Assembly (NCBI RefSeq): GCF_910594005.1
Contig: NC_057832.1
Span: 98,405,152-98,469,151 of the forward strand
Length of the DNA stretch: 64,000 nt
Reading direction: 5' to 3'
Origin: Cervus elaphus
Lineage: Eukaryota > Chordata > Mammalia > Artiodactyla > Cervidae
The translations under genes and the position numbers were made by a program. Each line of letters starts with the position of its first letter. Position 1 is the stretch's first letter. Shown one piece after another: positions 11,700 through 22,114 of the stretch. The notes beneath the pieces are model-generated. The model searched no databases, was not told where the DNA came from, and saw only the letters and a list, made by a program, of their open reading frames with translations.

Positions 11700-12388
11700 A
11701 AGCTGAATGTGAGTGTAAACAGACATGATACTCACAGCTTCCAGCTGCTCACCTGGACAGTGGTCCACATGACACAACTTGGTGACTCTCCGTGGAATGC
11801 GCCCTGCACCTGGTTAAAATGGAGTCTGCTGGAAATGACGTCATCGTTGTGATTCTCAAGGGAAAGTCGAGAGAATTGTTCAGCAGTCCCATATGTGCTG
11901 GTCTCATCACTCCCAGCCTCTTGGAGAGCCCTCTGGACTTCGAGGTGGGGTGGACACTTTCCACTTTCATGTGGCCTTTTTGGGGCAGACGGCCCCACAG
12001 CTTGACAGGGAGTGGCATTTGGCCCGAGCCAGCTGGCCTCTGTCACGGTTCCTGCACCCCTGTATGTGGAATGATTGCCTGGTCAGATGGGATAGCAGGT
12101 GGGGCTAGGCAGAGTCAGCTGTAGCTAACAGGTCAGCGTCTCCTGAGAGCGTTTGCCCTTCAGTCCTCCCAGCACCTGGCTCAGGTTTGGCCGCGGAGCA
12201 GGTGACCTTACCCCCTCAGAACTGACAGTGCTCAAGGTCCCCCACCTACTGTGGAGGCCGCCTCCTAGAAGCACTTATTTCAGTCTTCCAGGCAATCACG
12301 GGCAGTCCTTGTCCTGAGTTAACAAGGCCAACATTCCCTGGGCATTAAAAGCATTCCTTCTCTTCATCTAGCAGCATTTAGTGAGCTC
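11700..12388. other. Intronic sequence, no recognised feature
   Basis: Overlapping open frames at 11732-12124 lie on both strands and have no recognisable protein content. Confidence 0.5.
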
Positions 12389-12400
12389 CATACACTATCT

Positions 12401-12723
12401 CAGGGCTTCCCTGATAGCTCAGTTGGTAAAGAATCCGCCTGCAATGCAGGAGACCCCGGTTTGATTCCTGGGTGGGGAAGATCTGCGTGAGAAGGGATAG
12501 GCTACCCACTCCAGTACTCTTGGGCTTCCCTTGTGGCCCAGCTGGTAAAGAATCTGCCTGCAATGCAGGAGGCCTGGGTTCAATCCCTGGGTTGGGAAGA
12601 TCCCCTGAAGAAGGGAAAGGCTACTCCCTCCAGTATTCTGGCCTGGAGAATTCCATGGACTGTGTAGTCCATGGGGTCTCAAAGAGTCAGACACAACTGA
12701 ACGATTTTCACTTCACTTCACTT
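12401..12723 (+). repeat. Dimeric Bov-tA SINE with target-site duplication
   Basis: Two tRNA-Glu-derived heads lie in tandem: GGCTTCCCTGATAGCTCAG at about 12404 and GGCTTCCCTTGTGGCCCAG at about 12532. The second continues into the full Bov-A body and ends ATTTTCACTTCACTTCA. Flanks CATACACTATCT (12389-12400) and CATACACTGTCT (12724-12735) differ by one base and form the duplication. Confidence 0.93.
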
Positions 12724-12765
12724 CATACACTGTCTTCTCTTAGAACAAAAGCAGTCTGGTGGTGG

Positions 12766-12962
12766 TGGGTTAGTCACTCAGTCGTGTCAACTCTTGCAGC
12801 CCCTGAACTATAGCGCACCAGGCTCATCTGTCCATGGGATTTCCCAGGCAAGAATACTGGAGCAGATTGCCTTTTCCTTCTCCAGATCTTCCCAACCCAG
12901 GGATTGAGCCCAGGTCTCCTACATTGCAGGCAGATTCTTTATCCATTGAGCCACCAGGGAAA
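12766..12962 (-). repeat. Bov-tA SINE, opposite orientation to its neighbour
   Basis: It reads TTAGTCACTCAGTCGTGTC through GGCAAGAATACTGGAGCAG to ATTGAGCCACCAGGGAAAC. It lies 42 bases from the dimer at 12401-12723 and forms an inverted pair with it. Confidence 0.92.
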
Positions 12963-13350
12963 CAAGTTTACTTTGTCTTTATTTTTAGTTCATTTTCACT
13001 TGTCCTGTGTGTCACCTTTACTTAGTACCTTGTCTAAAGGGACACTGAGGGACATATTTGCAGATTGCATGGCCCATGTTTCACATTTTTATTTCAGAGC
13101 ACCAGTGGGCTCTGGAGTGTCTTATTGCTGTGACCTTTGTATGACATTGCCTTATTTTGCATTACTTTCTTAGCTCTGGGCTGTCTGGGTCATGCTGAGG
13201 GCACAATTCAGGAAGTTGTCCTGTTGGCTAAGCATAGCAGGTATCAAAGTGTCATTAAATCAAATGTTTGAATGAGAAGAGAGTAATAATTTGAAATTTA
13301 AGTGCAAAATATTCTAAGAAGTCTTAATATCATCAGATAGTTGGACTCTT
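12963..13350. other. Intronic sequence, no recognised feature
   Basis: A/T-rich sequence between the Bov-tA pair and the hAT-like element. Nothing further was recognised. Confidence 0.45.
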
Positions 13351-13358
13351 GTAACTCA

Positions 13359-13552
13359 GCAGTCCCCAGCCTTTTGGGCATCAGGGACCAGATTTGTGGA
13401 AGACACTTTTTCCATGGAAAGAGGGGAGGGGAGGTGGTTTCGACATGATTAAGGCATATTACATTTATTGTGCATTTTCTTCCTACGACTGCTACATCAG
13501 CTCCACCTCAGATCATGAGGCATTAGATCCTGGAGGTTGGGGACCCCTGTAT
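13359..13552 (+). mobile_element. hAT-like non-autonomous DNA transposon
   Basis: The ends are inverted copies of each other: AGTCCCCAGCC at the left and the complement of GGTTGGGGACCCCT at the right. The inside carries GACCAGATTTGTGGAAGACA, TTTTTCCATGG and TACATTTATTGTGCA, which I know from a mammalian repeat with hAT-like ends. Flanks GTAACTCA (13351-13358) and TTAACTCA (13553-13560) match at 7 of 8 bases, the duplication length typical of hAT. I cannot give the exact family name. Confidence 0.65.
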
Positions 13553-13560
13553 TTAACTCA

Positions 13561-15768
13561 CTGATCCCACCTCATTTACATTTCCACAGTCTTAATGGTA
13601 GGGCAGCAGCGTGTCCAAGGAATTGTGGACCAGGACAGGTTTGGCTGTGTGGTGGGCAGTGGATGGCGGTCACCTGGTGTGGAACTCACAATACAAACCG
13701 TCTAGGATGCGGCAAGCCACCTGGCAGGGTGTTCTCACGTGGATCACAGCAGGCGACTTATAATTAACCAGTTACCTAGTCATATGAAACAAGACTAGGA
13801 AATGAGACTTTTCTTTGCCTGCCCTTTGGCATTTTTCAATTTTTTATTTTCTCTTTGATTACAAGTGTCCTCTTGAAACTGCCTCCCTTGTCATAAGGCA
13901 AGGAGGAGAGCTTCTAGAAGTCTGGGGTTTGATAAATGATGGTATGTGTGTGCCCAATGAGCTAAAGGTTGGCTGTATGTCCTTCCACCTTGAATGCCTT
14001 TGAACAAAGTACCACATTTCCTTCCCTCTGTAACGTCTCTTCTCCAGTCAATCCTAATAGGACTATCAAGTGCCTGTTTCAGCAGAGCCAGAACTTTAAT
14101 GAGGAGAGGGAAGGTGAACAGGAATATCGTCCTCATCTCCTGGCCCCAGGAATGGTGGATCCCCATTGATTACCAGTGCCTAACCAAATTACACAATTAA
14201 CGCCAGTGTATGTTTAAGTGAGAAATCCCATTCTGCTATCACAGAGGTGCTAATGAATCAGGCTGTTATTGTGGTTGTGTTTGCTCGGCTTCTATCCTTA
14301 ATTAAGCAATTACAGGGTCTGCTGATACTTATGAATTCTTTTCAGATACTTTAATTGAATTGCAACTTAATGGATATTTGTAAAGTGGGGTAGTCTTTCT
14401 CTTGGGACTTGCCCATTTGGTTCTGTCTCCTCCGCCTACTTGTTTCCAGTTGGGTCCCATTACAGGAAATGGGCAGCTGGGCATGAGACTTTTCGAGGGC
14501 TGTTCTAGTTCTTCACTTTTAAAGATATTATTGTGAATTATATGAGTTATGTTGGTATCAGAAGGTCTTCAAGGGTCACTTGTAGTAATTAGCACAATAA
14601 ACAGGTTTGGGGAGACTTTCTTAATGAGGCGAAGATTTTTATTACAAGTCCACTAAAAGAAAGGCATTCTCTGATAGGTTGTGGCTGATGATGAAATTAA
14701 TGAGATAATTTCTGCCTTCTTGAATGCCTTGTAGTCTTACAGTTGAGACAGCCATGTGAAAAACTGCAACAGGGAAAAACAAAATAGAGTTGTGAAGAGT
14801 ATAGGTGGCATGAGAGTGCAGAGGAAAGAACAATTAATTGAGGAATGGGAAAAACTTCCCAAGGGAGATGGCATTTGAGTGTCCAAGAGGATCTAGGACT
14901 TTGTTTTTTTTTTTTTACCTTTTTGGTCAGCTGTGTGCGATTCATTTAGGCAAAACAGCTTTGCCTATATTAGTTCTCAGGAAGAGTCACCTAAAGAAAT
15001 GAATGGATTCATCCATCATTTTTCCCTCTGCTTTTGTCTGGGTGTATAAATCTCCTCCTTGGCCTTCAGAGCTCTGCCCTCAGCTCCCCATCTCTGCAGT
15101 CAAACCATCACCCATGATCATGTGGATGGAAGTGCCAGCCTACGATTACCGCCTGATTATCTTCCATCTTTAGATTGTGAATCATCCCCAGAATGAGCCT
15201 CCTCATGCTTGTGGGTCATTCAGTCACATGGCTATTTAATAATTTTTTTATGTCTACTGGGAACTTTGCTAGGAATATTGAAAAGTGTAAGATAAGGTTC
15301 CAGCCTTCTAGCAAAGTATTTGTATCTACCAAGGTACAAGATGCATATACATGAAGAGAAATGTATTTGTAAGAAGTTTAAGGGGAGGAGGAGCAACCCT
15401 TACCCTTTTATAAAATTATTGTTCTTCTGTGATTGTGTCAAAAAGATTAAGACAGTCCTGATTCATAGCCCAGAAATATGGGATCCGGGAAGGCAGCGAG
15501 CTGAGAGCTGGCTCAGCCATGTTAGTGTGGGGCTGGAGTCTGATGTTCTGTCTGAGGACCACAATTTTAGGGTGGTCATCAGCAAACTGAAAAAGGTCAG
15601 AAGAGAGTGACCTGGGAAGTAATACCTTGGGAGGCCAGTACCTGAGGACTGGTAGAGGCATCAAAGGAGATATTCTCGACACAGTAGAGTGTCTCTGGGT
15701 AAAATAGGCAAGGATTCAATTATTTTTTAAGTAATCATTTCAAGTTTTTTTTTTTTTTAATTGAGACA
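13561..15768. other. Intronic sequence, mostly unique
   Basis: No exon or SINE was recognised. T runs occur at about 14903-14919 and 15746-15758. The part at 14165-14380 is rich in TAATTA-like motifs and is discussed as a possible conserved element. 14650-14900 has some look of an old repeat but I cannot name it. Confidence 0.45.
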
Positions 15769-15782
15769 TAGTAATAAATAAG

Positions 15783-15995
15783 GGGGCTTCCCAGGTGGCA
15801 CAATGGTAAAGAATCTGCCTGCCAGTGCAGGATATGCAAGAGACACGGGTTTGATCCCTTAGTGGGAAAAATCCCCTGGAGGAGGGCATGGCAACCCTCT
15901 CCAGTATTCTTGCCTGGAGGATTCCCTGGACAGAGGAGCCTGGTGGGCTACAATCCATGGGGTCTCAGAGACGGGCACAACTGAGCATATAGCAC
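15783..15995 (+). repeat. Bov-tA SINE with clear target-site duplication
   Basis: It runs from GGGGCTTCCCAGGTGGCACA through CTCCAGTATTCTTGCCTGGA to GGCACAACTGAGCA. AGTAATAAATAA flanks it at 15770-15781 and 15996-16007, so the borders are firm. Confidence 0.94.
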
Positions 15996-16027
15996 AGTAA
16001 TAAATAAAGACATCAATAAAAATAACA

Positions 16028-16120
16028 TTTGTTCGGCATGGTTTAATGGCAGCCACAGACCTTGGAGCTAGAACACTTAAAGATGCATTCTTGCTCTCCT
16101 GCTTCCTAGTTAATTATTCC
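16028..16120 (+). repeat. Possible MIR fragment
   Basis: GCATGGTTTAATGGCAGCC, GACCTTGGAGCTAGA and CTCTCCTGCTTCCTAG resemble the head of MIR. The piece is short and diverged. Confidence 0.4.
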
Positions 16121-19100
16121 CATCAGACCAGCCTGCTTGTCTTGGTGTGATGCTGGGACCTAGAGGTGCAGGGAGCAGCAGGGCACGTGTGGCGGCTCCC
16201 AGCCAGTCAGGCCAGAGACTCCAGCCGCTGAAGGAGAGAGGGTCCTAGGGGTGGCCCTGCCTTCTGTGGAGTCAGTCTGAGGGGTGCTGCAGCCTCCCAT
16301 TTAGGATGTTCTGCCCTCACCGTCAGTTGGGTTTCCTGTGCCAAGGAAAGAAAGATGCGGATTTTTATCTGTTTATCCTGGATAAGCCCATTGATTGCCT
16401 CTGGGTGGGTAGGTCAAAGGTAAGTGAAAAGAACCCTTACTTCCTCAGTAACCCTTAATTCTGCCTTTTAATGTCACCTTTTCCTCTTGCTGCCTTGGGG
16501 TCTCAATGTCTATGAGACAAGGGAAGAATGTCCTGCAGAGGTATCAGGCTATCCCTGCAGAGCTAATGAGAGCCAGTAGAGTGGAACAAAAGGGTCAGAC
16601 CTGTGAGTTTTCCCCCAAGGAAACTCCATTTTTTCCATTCCTTCTCTTCGCCTCCTACTGGAAGGTTCTTTCTGAGTCTGTTAAAGCTTTTTTCGGCTGC
16701 CTTCCACCTGGTGGGCACGGTGGGGAGGGAATGGGAAGCTCACAGAACTCTAGTGGCTGTTCTTCGCTGGATTCTGTCCAACAGCAGCTCCTGTCTCTGG
16801 TTGTGCCCAGATGCCTTGGTTCTAATCCCATTCTTGTGGTGTCCCCAGAGAAATAAATCTCAGTGTGAATATTTCACGGCCATCTTCCCAGCCTGCTGGC
16901 ATTTCCCACCAGCCCTGTAGTAGTGGTGGTGGCCAGCAGCAGTGCCCAGGACTGGACTGCCCACCACTCTCCCCGCCCTGAGAGGGAGGGGTCTTTATTT
17001 GGCCAGCCTAAGAGTAGGAAATGACAGGACCTTGGATGCAGGAGAGGGAGTGTAAATGGTGTGGTAATTTGAAATTAAAGGGAAATGCTTAGAAATCTGG
17101 TAATGGGCAGCCCTGGGGTGAACAGTGCTCACTGTGCCTGTAAAACTTAATCTTGGTTGCTATGGGAACCACCTCTCACATCCCCCTTTCAAACGGAGAT
17201 ATGACTGGATTTCTAAAAAGCAGAGCAGTACTTCCTCATGGAAAAGTGTCCTTGCCCCCAAGCCCCAGGTCTCTGCACACCTTGGGTTCTTTCCAGAAAG
17301 TTCTCCTGAGGCTTCCCCACACTAATGGGCTGGATTCGCCAGACCCCGTGCCTGGCTCTTTATGTAACAGCACTGATGGGGGCATTAGAACCCGTGGTGT
17401 CCAATGGGGGCAGCCAGCCTATGCACACTCTTCTGGTGCCCCGGGAGGGGTGCCATGGGTTTCCACTTGACGGACAGGATAGGACCACTGGCCGCATCGT
17501 AAGGGGCTGTGAGGAACCCGGGCAGCTGGGCCTGGTCTCGGTGCCATGGGGTCGGTCCCAGAACCTGGTGTAGGGCTGCCAGATGCAGGCCTTGTAGGAG
17601 CGAGAACAGTCCACAGAAGTTCCTTTCATGTTCAGAAGACAGCCGAGATTCAACTGCATTCTCAGTCGTGGTTTTTCATCATTAGCGCTTTTCCCCATTT
17701 TGACCCGCTTAATCCAGGCCTGGTAAGTTTTCAGGTTCTTTTAAACCGTCCTTTGCCTATGATAAAAATGAATGAGATCTACATCTGTCTTCAGTGACCT
17801 TTGGTTTCTAGACCTACAGCTCCCTGCAAAGTTGACTTCTGGGCTTCTAAGTGGGCTTTGTGGAAACTTTCTAAGTTTTTCAGATTCCCTGAAGTTTTTC
17901 CTTATTATACTCACACTTTACAATAGTGGTCCTGAATAAACCCTAGTAACTCCCATGCTTACCTTCACTGTATGTAGGAAGATATTTAAATGGACTGGTT
18001 CGTCTACGGCGGGTGGAGAAGTTCCCATTTCACTGCCCTGGTGTGCCTGCTTTTCCTGAGCTTGTACATCTGCTAGTGATTTTTCTAGGGTTAATTTGGG
18101 TGTTTTTATTTTTAAATTGGAACATGGTGTCTGTCTCTTCTCTGTGTGTGTTTTGGATGCGGCCCCTGTGCTAGGCATGCGGTTATTAACTCCACTGATA
18201 CACCAGTTCGCTCATTAGCATTTGCATTTTAAATTACAAGCTAGAGCAGACGACATTTATGCTATATTTGTACCTCTGCCTTCTTCATGAATGATGTCGT
18301 ATGTGCAGAGACTGCAGAAATAACTCCTCTGGGGCCCTGAGGTATTTTAGTCTCTTCTTCAACAAACTATTTCTTCTTTACTCTTGATGCTCATTGTTTG
18401 ATAGCAAATTGTTAAGTTCTTTTCCGAGTTTAGCCTTATTCGTGAGTGCTGCTGATTACGATGTGCTGATGATGGTCTCACCCTTCATATCAAAATAGAC
18501 CTGCTCTGTGGAGTGGCCTCTTTCCTCTCACGTGATGGTCCTGGAGAGCAGTCTGCTTTGACTAGAGAGGAGAGAGTTTCTTCCCCACAGCTGGGTGGGT
18601 GGGGAGACGTGTTAACAGATATTTGTTCTCGCTCGTATTCAGGCTCACACCCCTCTTTTCTATCATTGATTAGTCAGAGGTTATTTTTTTAACACCTGTT
18701 ACTGCTTGGCGCTGCAAGGAGAAAGAGAGTAGGCTGAGAATACATGCCTTCAAGGAGCTTCTTTTTGCCAAGAAAGATTGATATTGCACTACAGAGCAGC
18801 ATGTACTTAGATGCCAGGAGTTATGTTCCCTTCAGGGAACGGTTTCTCTTAGCAGATGGAAATGTTAGCACCTAGATGACAAGATCTGAGTCAGAAGTGC
18901 CCAGATGTGGATTGGGGACCTGGGAGGGGAGCGTCCGAGGCCCAGCTCTGCCCCAGCCAAGCCTTGGCTGGTTTCTGACGGCAGACTGCGTGCGGGCAGG
19001 AAGCAAAGCACTGGTAGATAGCTACGCACTCATGTCCTCCTGCTTCCTCTTTGTGATGACGAGCTTCAGTTCTCTGAAGGTCTGTCACAGGTACCCTTCC

Positions 19101-20109
19101 TCTTGATGAGTTCTGCTTTTAAAACACATCATGAAAAATCCAGGGAAGTCGCACTGGAAATAGTAAGTGTGCATTCTAGGTAATACATACAGAGGTAGGT
19201 AATGGTTCTTTAGCAATTTTATCTTTACCATCAACTCTTCTTTCAAAAGAAGTTTAAAAAGGATGGAAGGTTGATGGGCATGATAGAGTTGATGAAGAAC
19301 TATTACCTCCCTCTGCATTTCTTTACCCCCATGATGGTTTGTGTTCTGTGCATACTGTTAACAATGTCCTTCAGTGGCTGCCCTGAGCTCTGGGCTCCAA
19401 ACATGGCCCTTTGAGCCTGAGTGGTTTCCCTCTGCCTCCGTAGTCTCCAGCTTCTTTTGATCACTGTGTCTGTTACCTGCAATATTGTTCTCCAGAAGCT
19501 AAGTCTGATAAGGCAAGTATAGATAAAGTGGAGGAGATGAGCAGGCCCCTGGAGGCTTTGGAGTGGTGAGCAGAGCAGGAGATCCACTGGCTGGGACACA
19601 GTGGGTCAGGTGAAGTTTCCGTGGGGTTGTATGGTGGTAGGCATCTCCATGGTACTCGGAGTGTTCAGAAGTCTCATGTGTAAATGCTTCTTGAGGATGC
19701 TCATGGAAACAGTGGAAGCAGACAGCTCAACTGAAGACCCACGGAGTCCCACAGACTCTCATGGTAACATCTGTCATCAGGGGAAGGCCTGCCTGCTGCT
19801 GCGGCTCCAGAGGAGGGGAGAGGGCTTGACTGCCCGCACTCCCCTCGCTGCTGAGCCATCCCCGCCCTCTCACGGTTCCCTGCACCTTCCTCCACTCTGT
19901 CGCTGGGTTCTGACAGAGACCTTGAATTAAGTGGGTTAGGAATAAACTGCTTGAATGCGCTTGTGCAGATAGCTTCTCTCACCAGCTATCTGAAGTGCTT
20001 TTGGAAATACACGGGAGTCCTTTGTAAGCTGCTTTATAAGCTGTGAAGTCCATTGTTGCCACTCTTCACAGCCAGCGGATCTCTAACCTAAGGAAGGTGG
20101 ACTTGGCCC
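16121..20109. other. Intronic sequence, mostly unique
   Basis: I found no SINE, LINE or exon I can support in about 4 kb. Open frames such as 16506-16920 and 17153-17573 overlap others on both strands and have no known protein content. 18690-18830 carries a phrase (CTTCAAGGAGCTTC) common in old mammalian repeats. Confidence 0.45.
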
Positions 20110-20430
20110 CCGGCCAGGGCTAGGAATTGGCACTGTCAGCAGCAGCAACGCCGCCCATCAGAGTCACCAGCAGCTGTCGCAGGTTGGAGGATTTGCAGAA
20201 ATTGAGATGGCTGTTCCCAGTTATTGGCACTTGCCTGGTGATGAATGACCGCGTCTGTGCGCAGCGGCTCTGTGTGCTTTCCTTCGGCCTTTTCTTCTCA
20301 GCCCCCAATTGTGGCGCCCGCTCAATGGCCCCGTTGTGGAGGAGGGTGCTGAATGGAGCGCCGAGTGGCCTGCCTCTCCCGCCATCCCCTCCCTCCATTG
20401 GCCTGAACCGAGCCAGTAAGAATAGCTCTT
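20110..20430. promoter_or_regulatory. CpG-enriched island-like block
   Basis: About 15 CG dinucleotides occur in some 320 bases (for example GCAACGCCGCCC, GACCGCGTC, GTGCGCAGCGGC, GTGGCGCCCGC and GAGCGCCGAG), while surrounding intron is CpG-poor. It is open in at least three reading frames, which CpG-rich DNA often is. It is not a recognised SND1 exon. An intronic enhancer or an internal or antisense promoter is possible but unproven. Confidence 0.45.
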
Positions 20431-20929
20431 TGATCCCCTGAACTGGTTCTTGGGGCAGGAATTTCGTGGCACATAGCGCAGATGCCAAGGGGCTAAGAAG
20501 CTAAACTCCAGAGGCCAGAGAAATGAACTTCACCCGAAAGAGTGCCACGTGATCCCAACTTTGATTACTATGGGGTCCTTTGGCCTTAACCCACACATTT
20601 ATACCAGAGTGGCCAGAGAGGGAAGACCAAAGATCAGTAAAGGTCTATCTTGATAAAGTCGTTCATGGGTAGCATGTTTATTTCTGATATGATTGCCCCA
20701 AGAGTGAAATTTATAGGGGTTTGCACCACTTTTGTATAACTTCTTATCCCACAGTCATGCATATTCATGTATGCATATGCTGCAACGGGGATTACAGTGC
20801 CATCTCCTTAGAGATTAAATTGCAAAGAAAGCTGGCATGAATGACCTCTTTTAAGAGACTTACACCCTCCCAACTCTAAGCTCTACTGTGATTCTCTCAT
20901 GTTACCTTTTCATTTTCTCTACTTGCTAC

Positions 20930-21145
20930 TCTCTGAAATTTTCTAGTATATTTACTCTTTTGTTTTTGGGTTGTTGTTGTTTTTTTTCTTTCTTTCTTTT
21001 TTTGGTGACTCTATCACCAAGATGTAAGATGTTTGAAGGACAGGGACCTTGTCTCGTGACTGCAGAACCTCTAAGTAGAGCCCAGACAGTGTGTGATTCG
21101 AAGTCAGCATTCACTGGACAGTTCTTGGGTGAATGAATGCACACT
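20930..21145 (+). repeat. L2 LINE 3' end
   Basis: GATGTAAGATGTTTGAAGGA, CAGGGACCTTGTCTCGTGAC and GTGAATGAATG follow the order of the L2 3' end. A T-rich insert at about 20967-21003 interrupts it. Confidence 0.6.
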
Positions 21146-21289
21146 GGTTCTGGGCTAGCACTTAGTTTATCTGGAAGTTCTGAAAACAAAGCAACAACAC
21201 TGTTAGCCTGGAGAATGAGTGCTGGAGCCACAGCAGCACCAAAATGAAAAACAGGACCAAACTGGGTACCTGTCTAGAGAACTGAATTA

Positions 21290-21370
21290 AGGCTCAGAAT
21301 TGCCCCCCAAAGTCACATAACCTCTCTGGGCCTTGGACTTTTTCAAAGAGAGAGGGGATCAGATTAGGTT
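21290..21370 (+). repeat. Possible MIR core fragment
   Basis: CAAAGTCACATAACCTCTCT followed by GGGCCTTGGACTTTTTC resembles the conserved MIR core on the + strand. Confidence 0.45.
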
Positions 21371-21429
21371 TCTCTAGGGTTCATTAGAGATTTGAATCTC
21401 TAATAATAATAATAGCCATAATGGGTATT

Positions 21430-21635
21430 CTTTGTTGTTTAGTCACTAAGTCATGTCCAGTTCTTTTCTGACCCCATGACCTGCCAGGCTTCTCTCTTCA
21501 TGGGATTTCCCAGGCAAGAATACTGGAATGGGTTGCCAGTTCCTTCTCCCGGGGATCTTCCTGACTGAGGGATCGAACCCACGTCTCCTGCATTGGAAGG
21601 TGAATTCTTTGTCACTGAGCCACGTGGGAAGCCCT
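21430..21635 (-). repeat. Bov-tA SINE inserted in a MIR
   Basis: It runs from CTTTGTTGTTTAGTCACTAA to GAGCCACGTGGGAAGCCC. The flanks TAATGGGTATT (21419-21429) and TAATGAGTATT (21636-21646) differ by one base and are the target-site duplication. Confidence 0.92.
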
Positions 21636-21682
21636 TAATGAGTATTATACGCTTTGAATTAACTCAATCCTTACCATAGTAT

Positions 21683-21975
21683 GGGCTTCCTTGATAGCTC
21701 AGTTGGTAAAGAATCCACCTGCAATGCAGGAGACCCCAGTTTGATTCCTAGGTTGGGAAGATCCACTGGAGAAGGGATAGGCTACCTTCTCCTGTATTCC
21801 TTGGCTTCCCTTGTGGCTCAGCTGGTAAAGAATCTGTCTGCAATGCAGGAGACCTGGATTCTATCCCTGGGTTGGGCAGATCCCCTGGATAAGGGAAAGG
21901 CTACCCACTCCAGTATTCTGGCCTGGAGAGTTCCATGGTCTGTATAGAGTCGTACCCAACTGAGTGACTGTCATT
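21683..21975 (+). repeat. Dimeric Bov-tA SINE inserted in the same MIR
   Basis: Two tandem heads (TTGATAGCTCAGTTGGTAAA and CTTGTGGCTCAGCTGGTAAA) are followed by one Bov-A body. CATAGTAT flanks it exactly at 21675-21682 and 21976-21983. It lies 47 bases from the antisense Bov-tA at 21430-21635. Confidence 0.92.
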
Positions 21976-22114
21976 CATAGTATTAGATGGATACCATTAC
22001 AACCCCCATTTCATTGATGAGAAAACTGAAGCCTGGGAATGTTAACTTGGTAAACAAAGAGCAGAACACATTTTTTGTCCATATCATGTGTACTGTCAGT
22101 TAGAATGCAGCACC

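Larger units (their letters stand above)
21400..22110 (-). repeat. MIR SINE split by two Bov-tA insertions
   Basis: Three pieces read as one antisense MIR: AATAATAATAGCCATAATGG (about 21401-21429), TATTATACGCTTTGAATTAA and onward (21636-21682), then TACAACCCCCATTTCATTGA and TGAGAAAACTGAAGCCTGGG (from 21976). Removing the two Bov-tA copies and one copy of each duplication rejoins the pieces in MIR order. Confidence 0.7.

Noticed and set aside
12401..12723. tRNA gene in the Bov-tA heads
   Set aside because: The heads derive from tRNA-Glu and keep box-like motifs, but are embedded in SINE bodies with flanking duplications, so they are retroposons.
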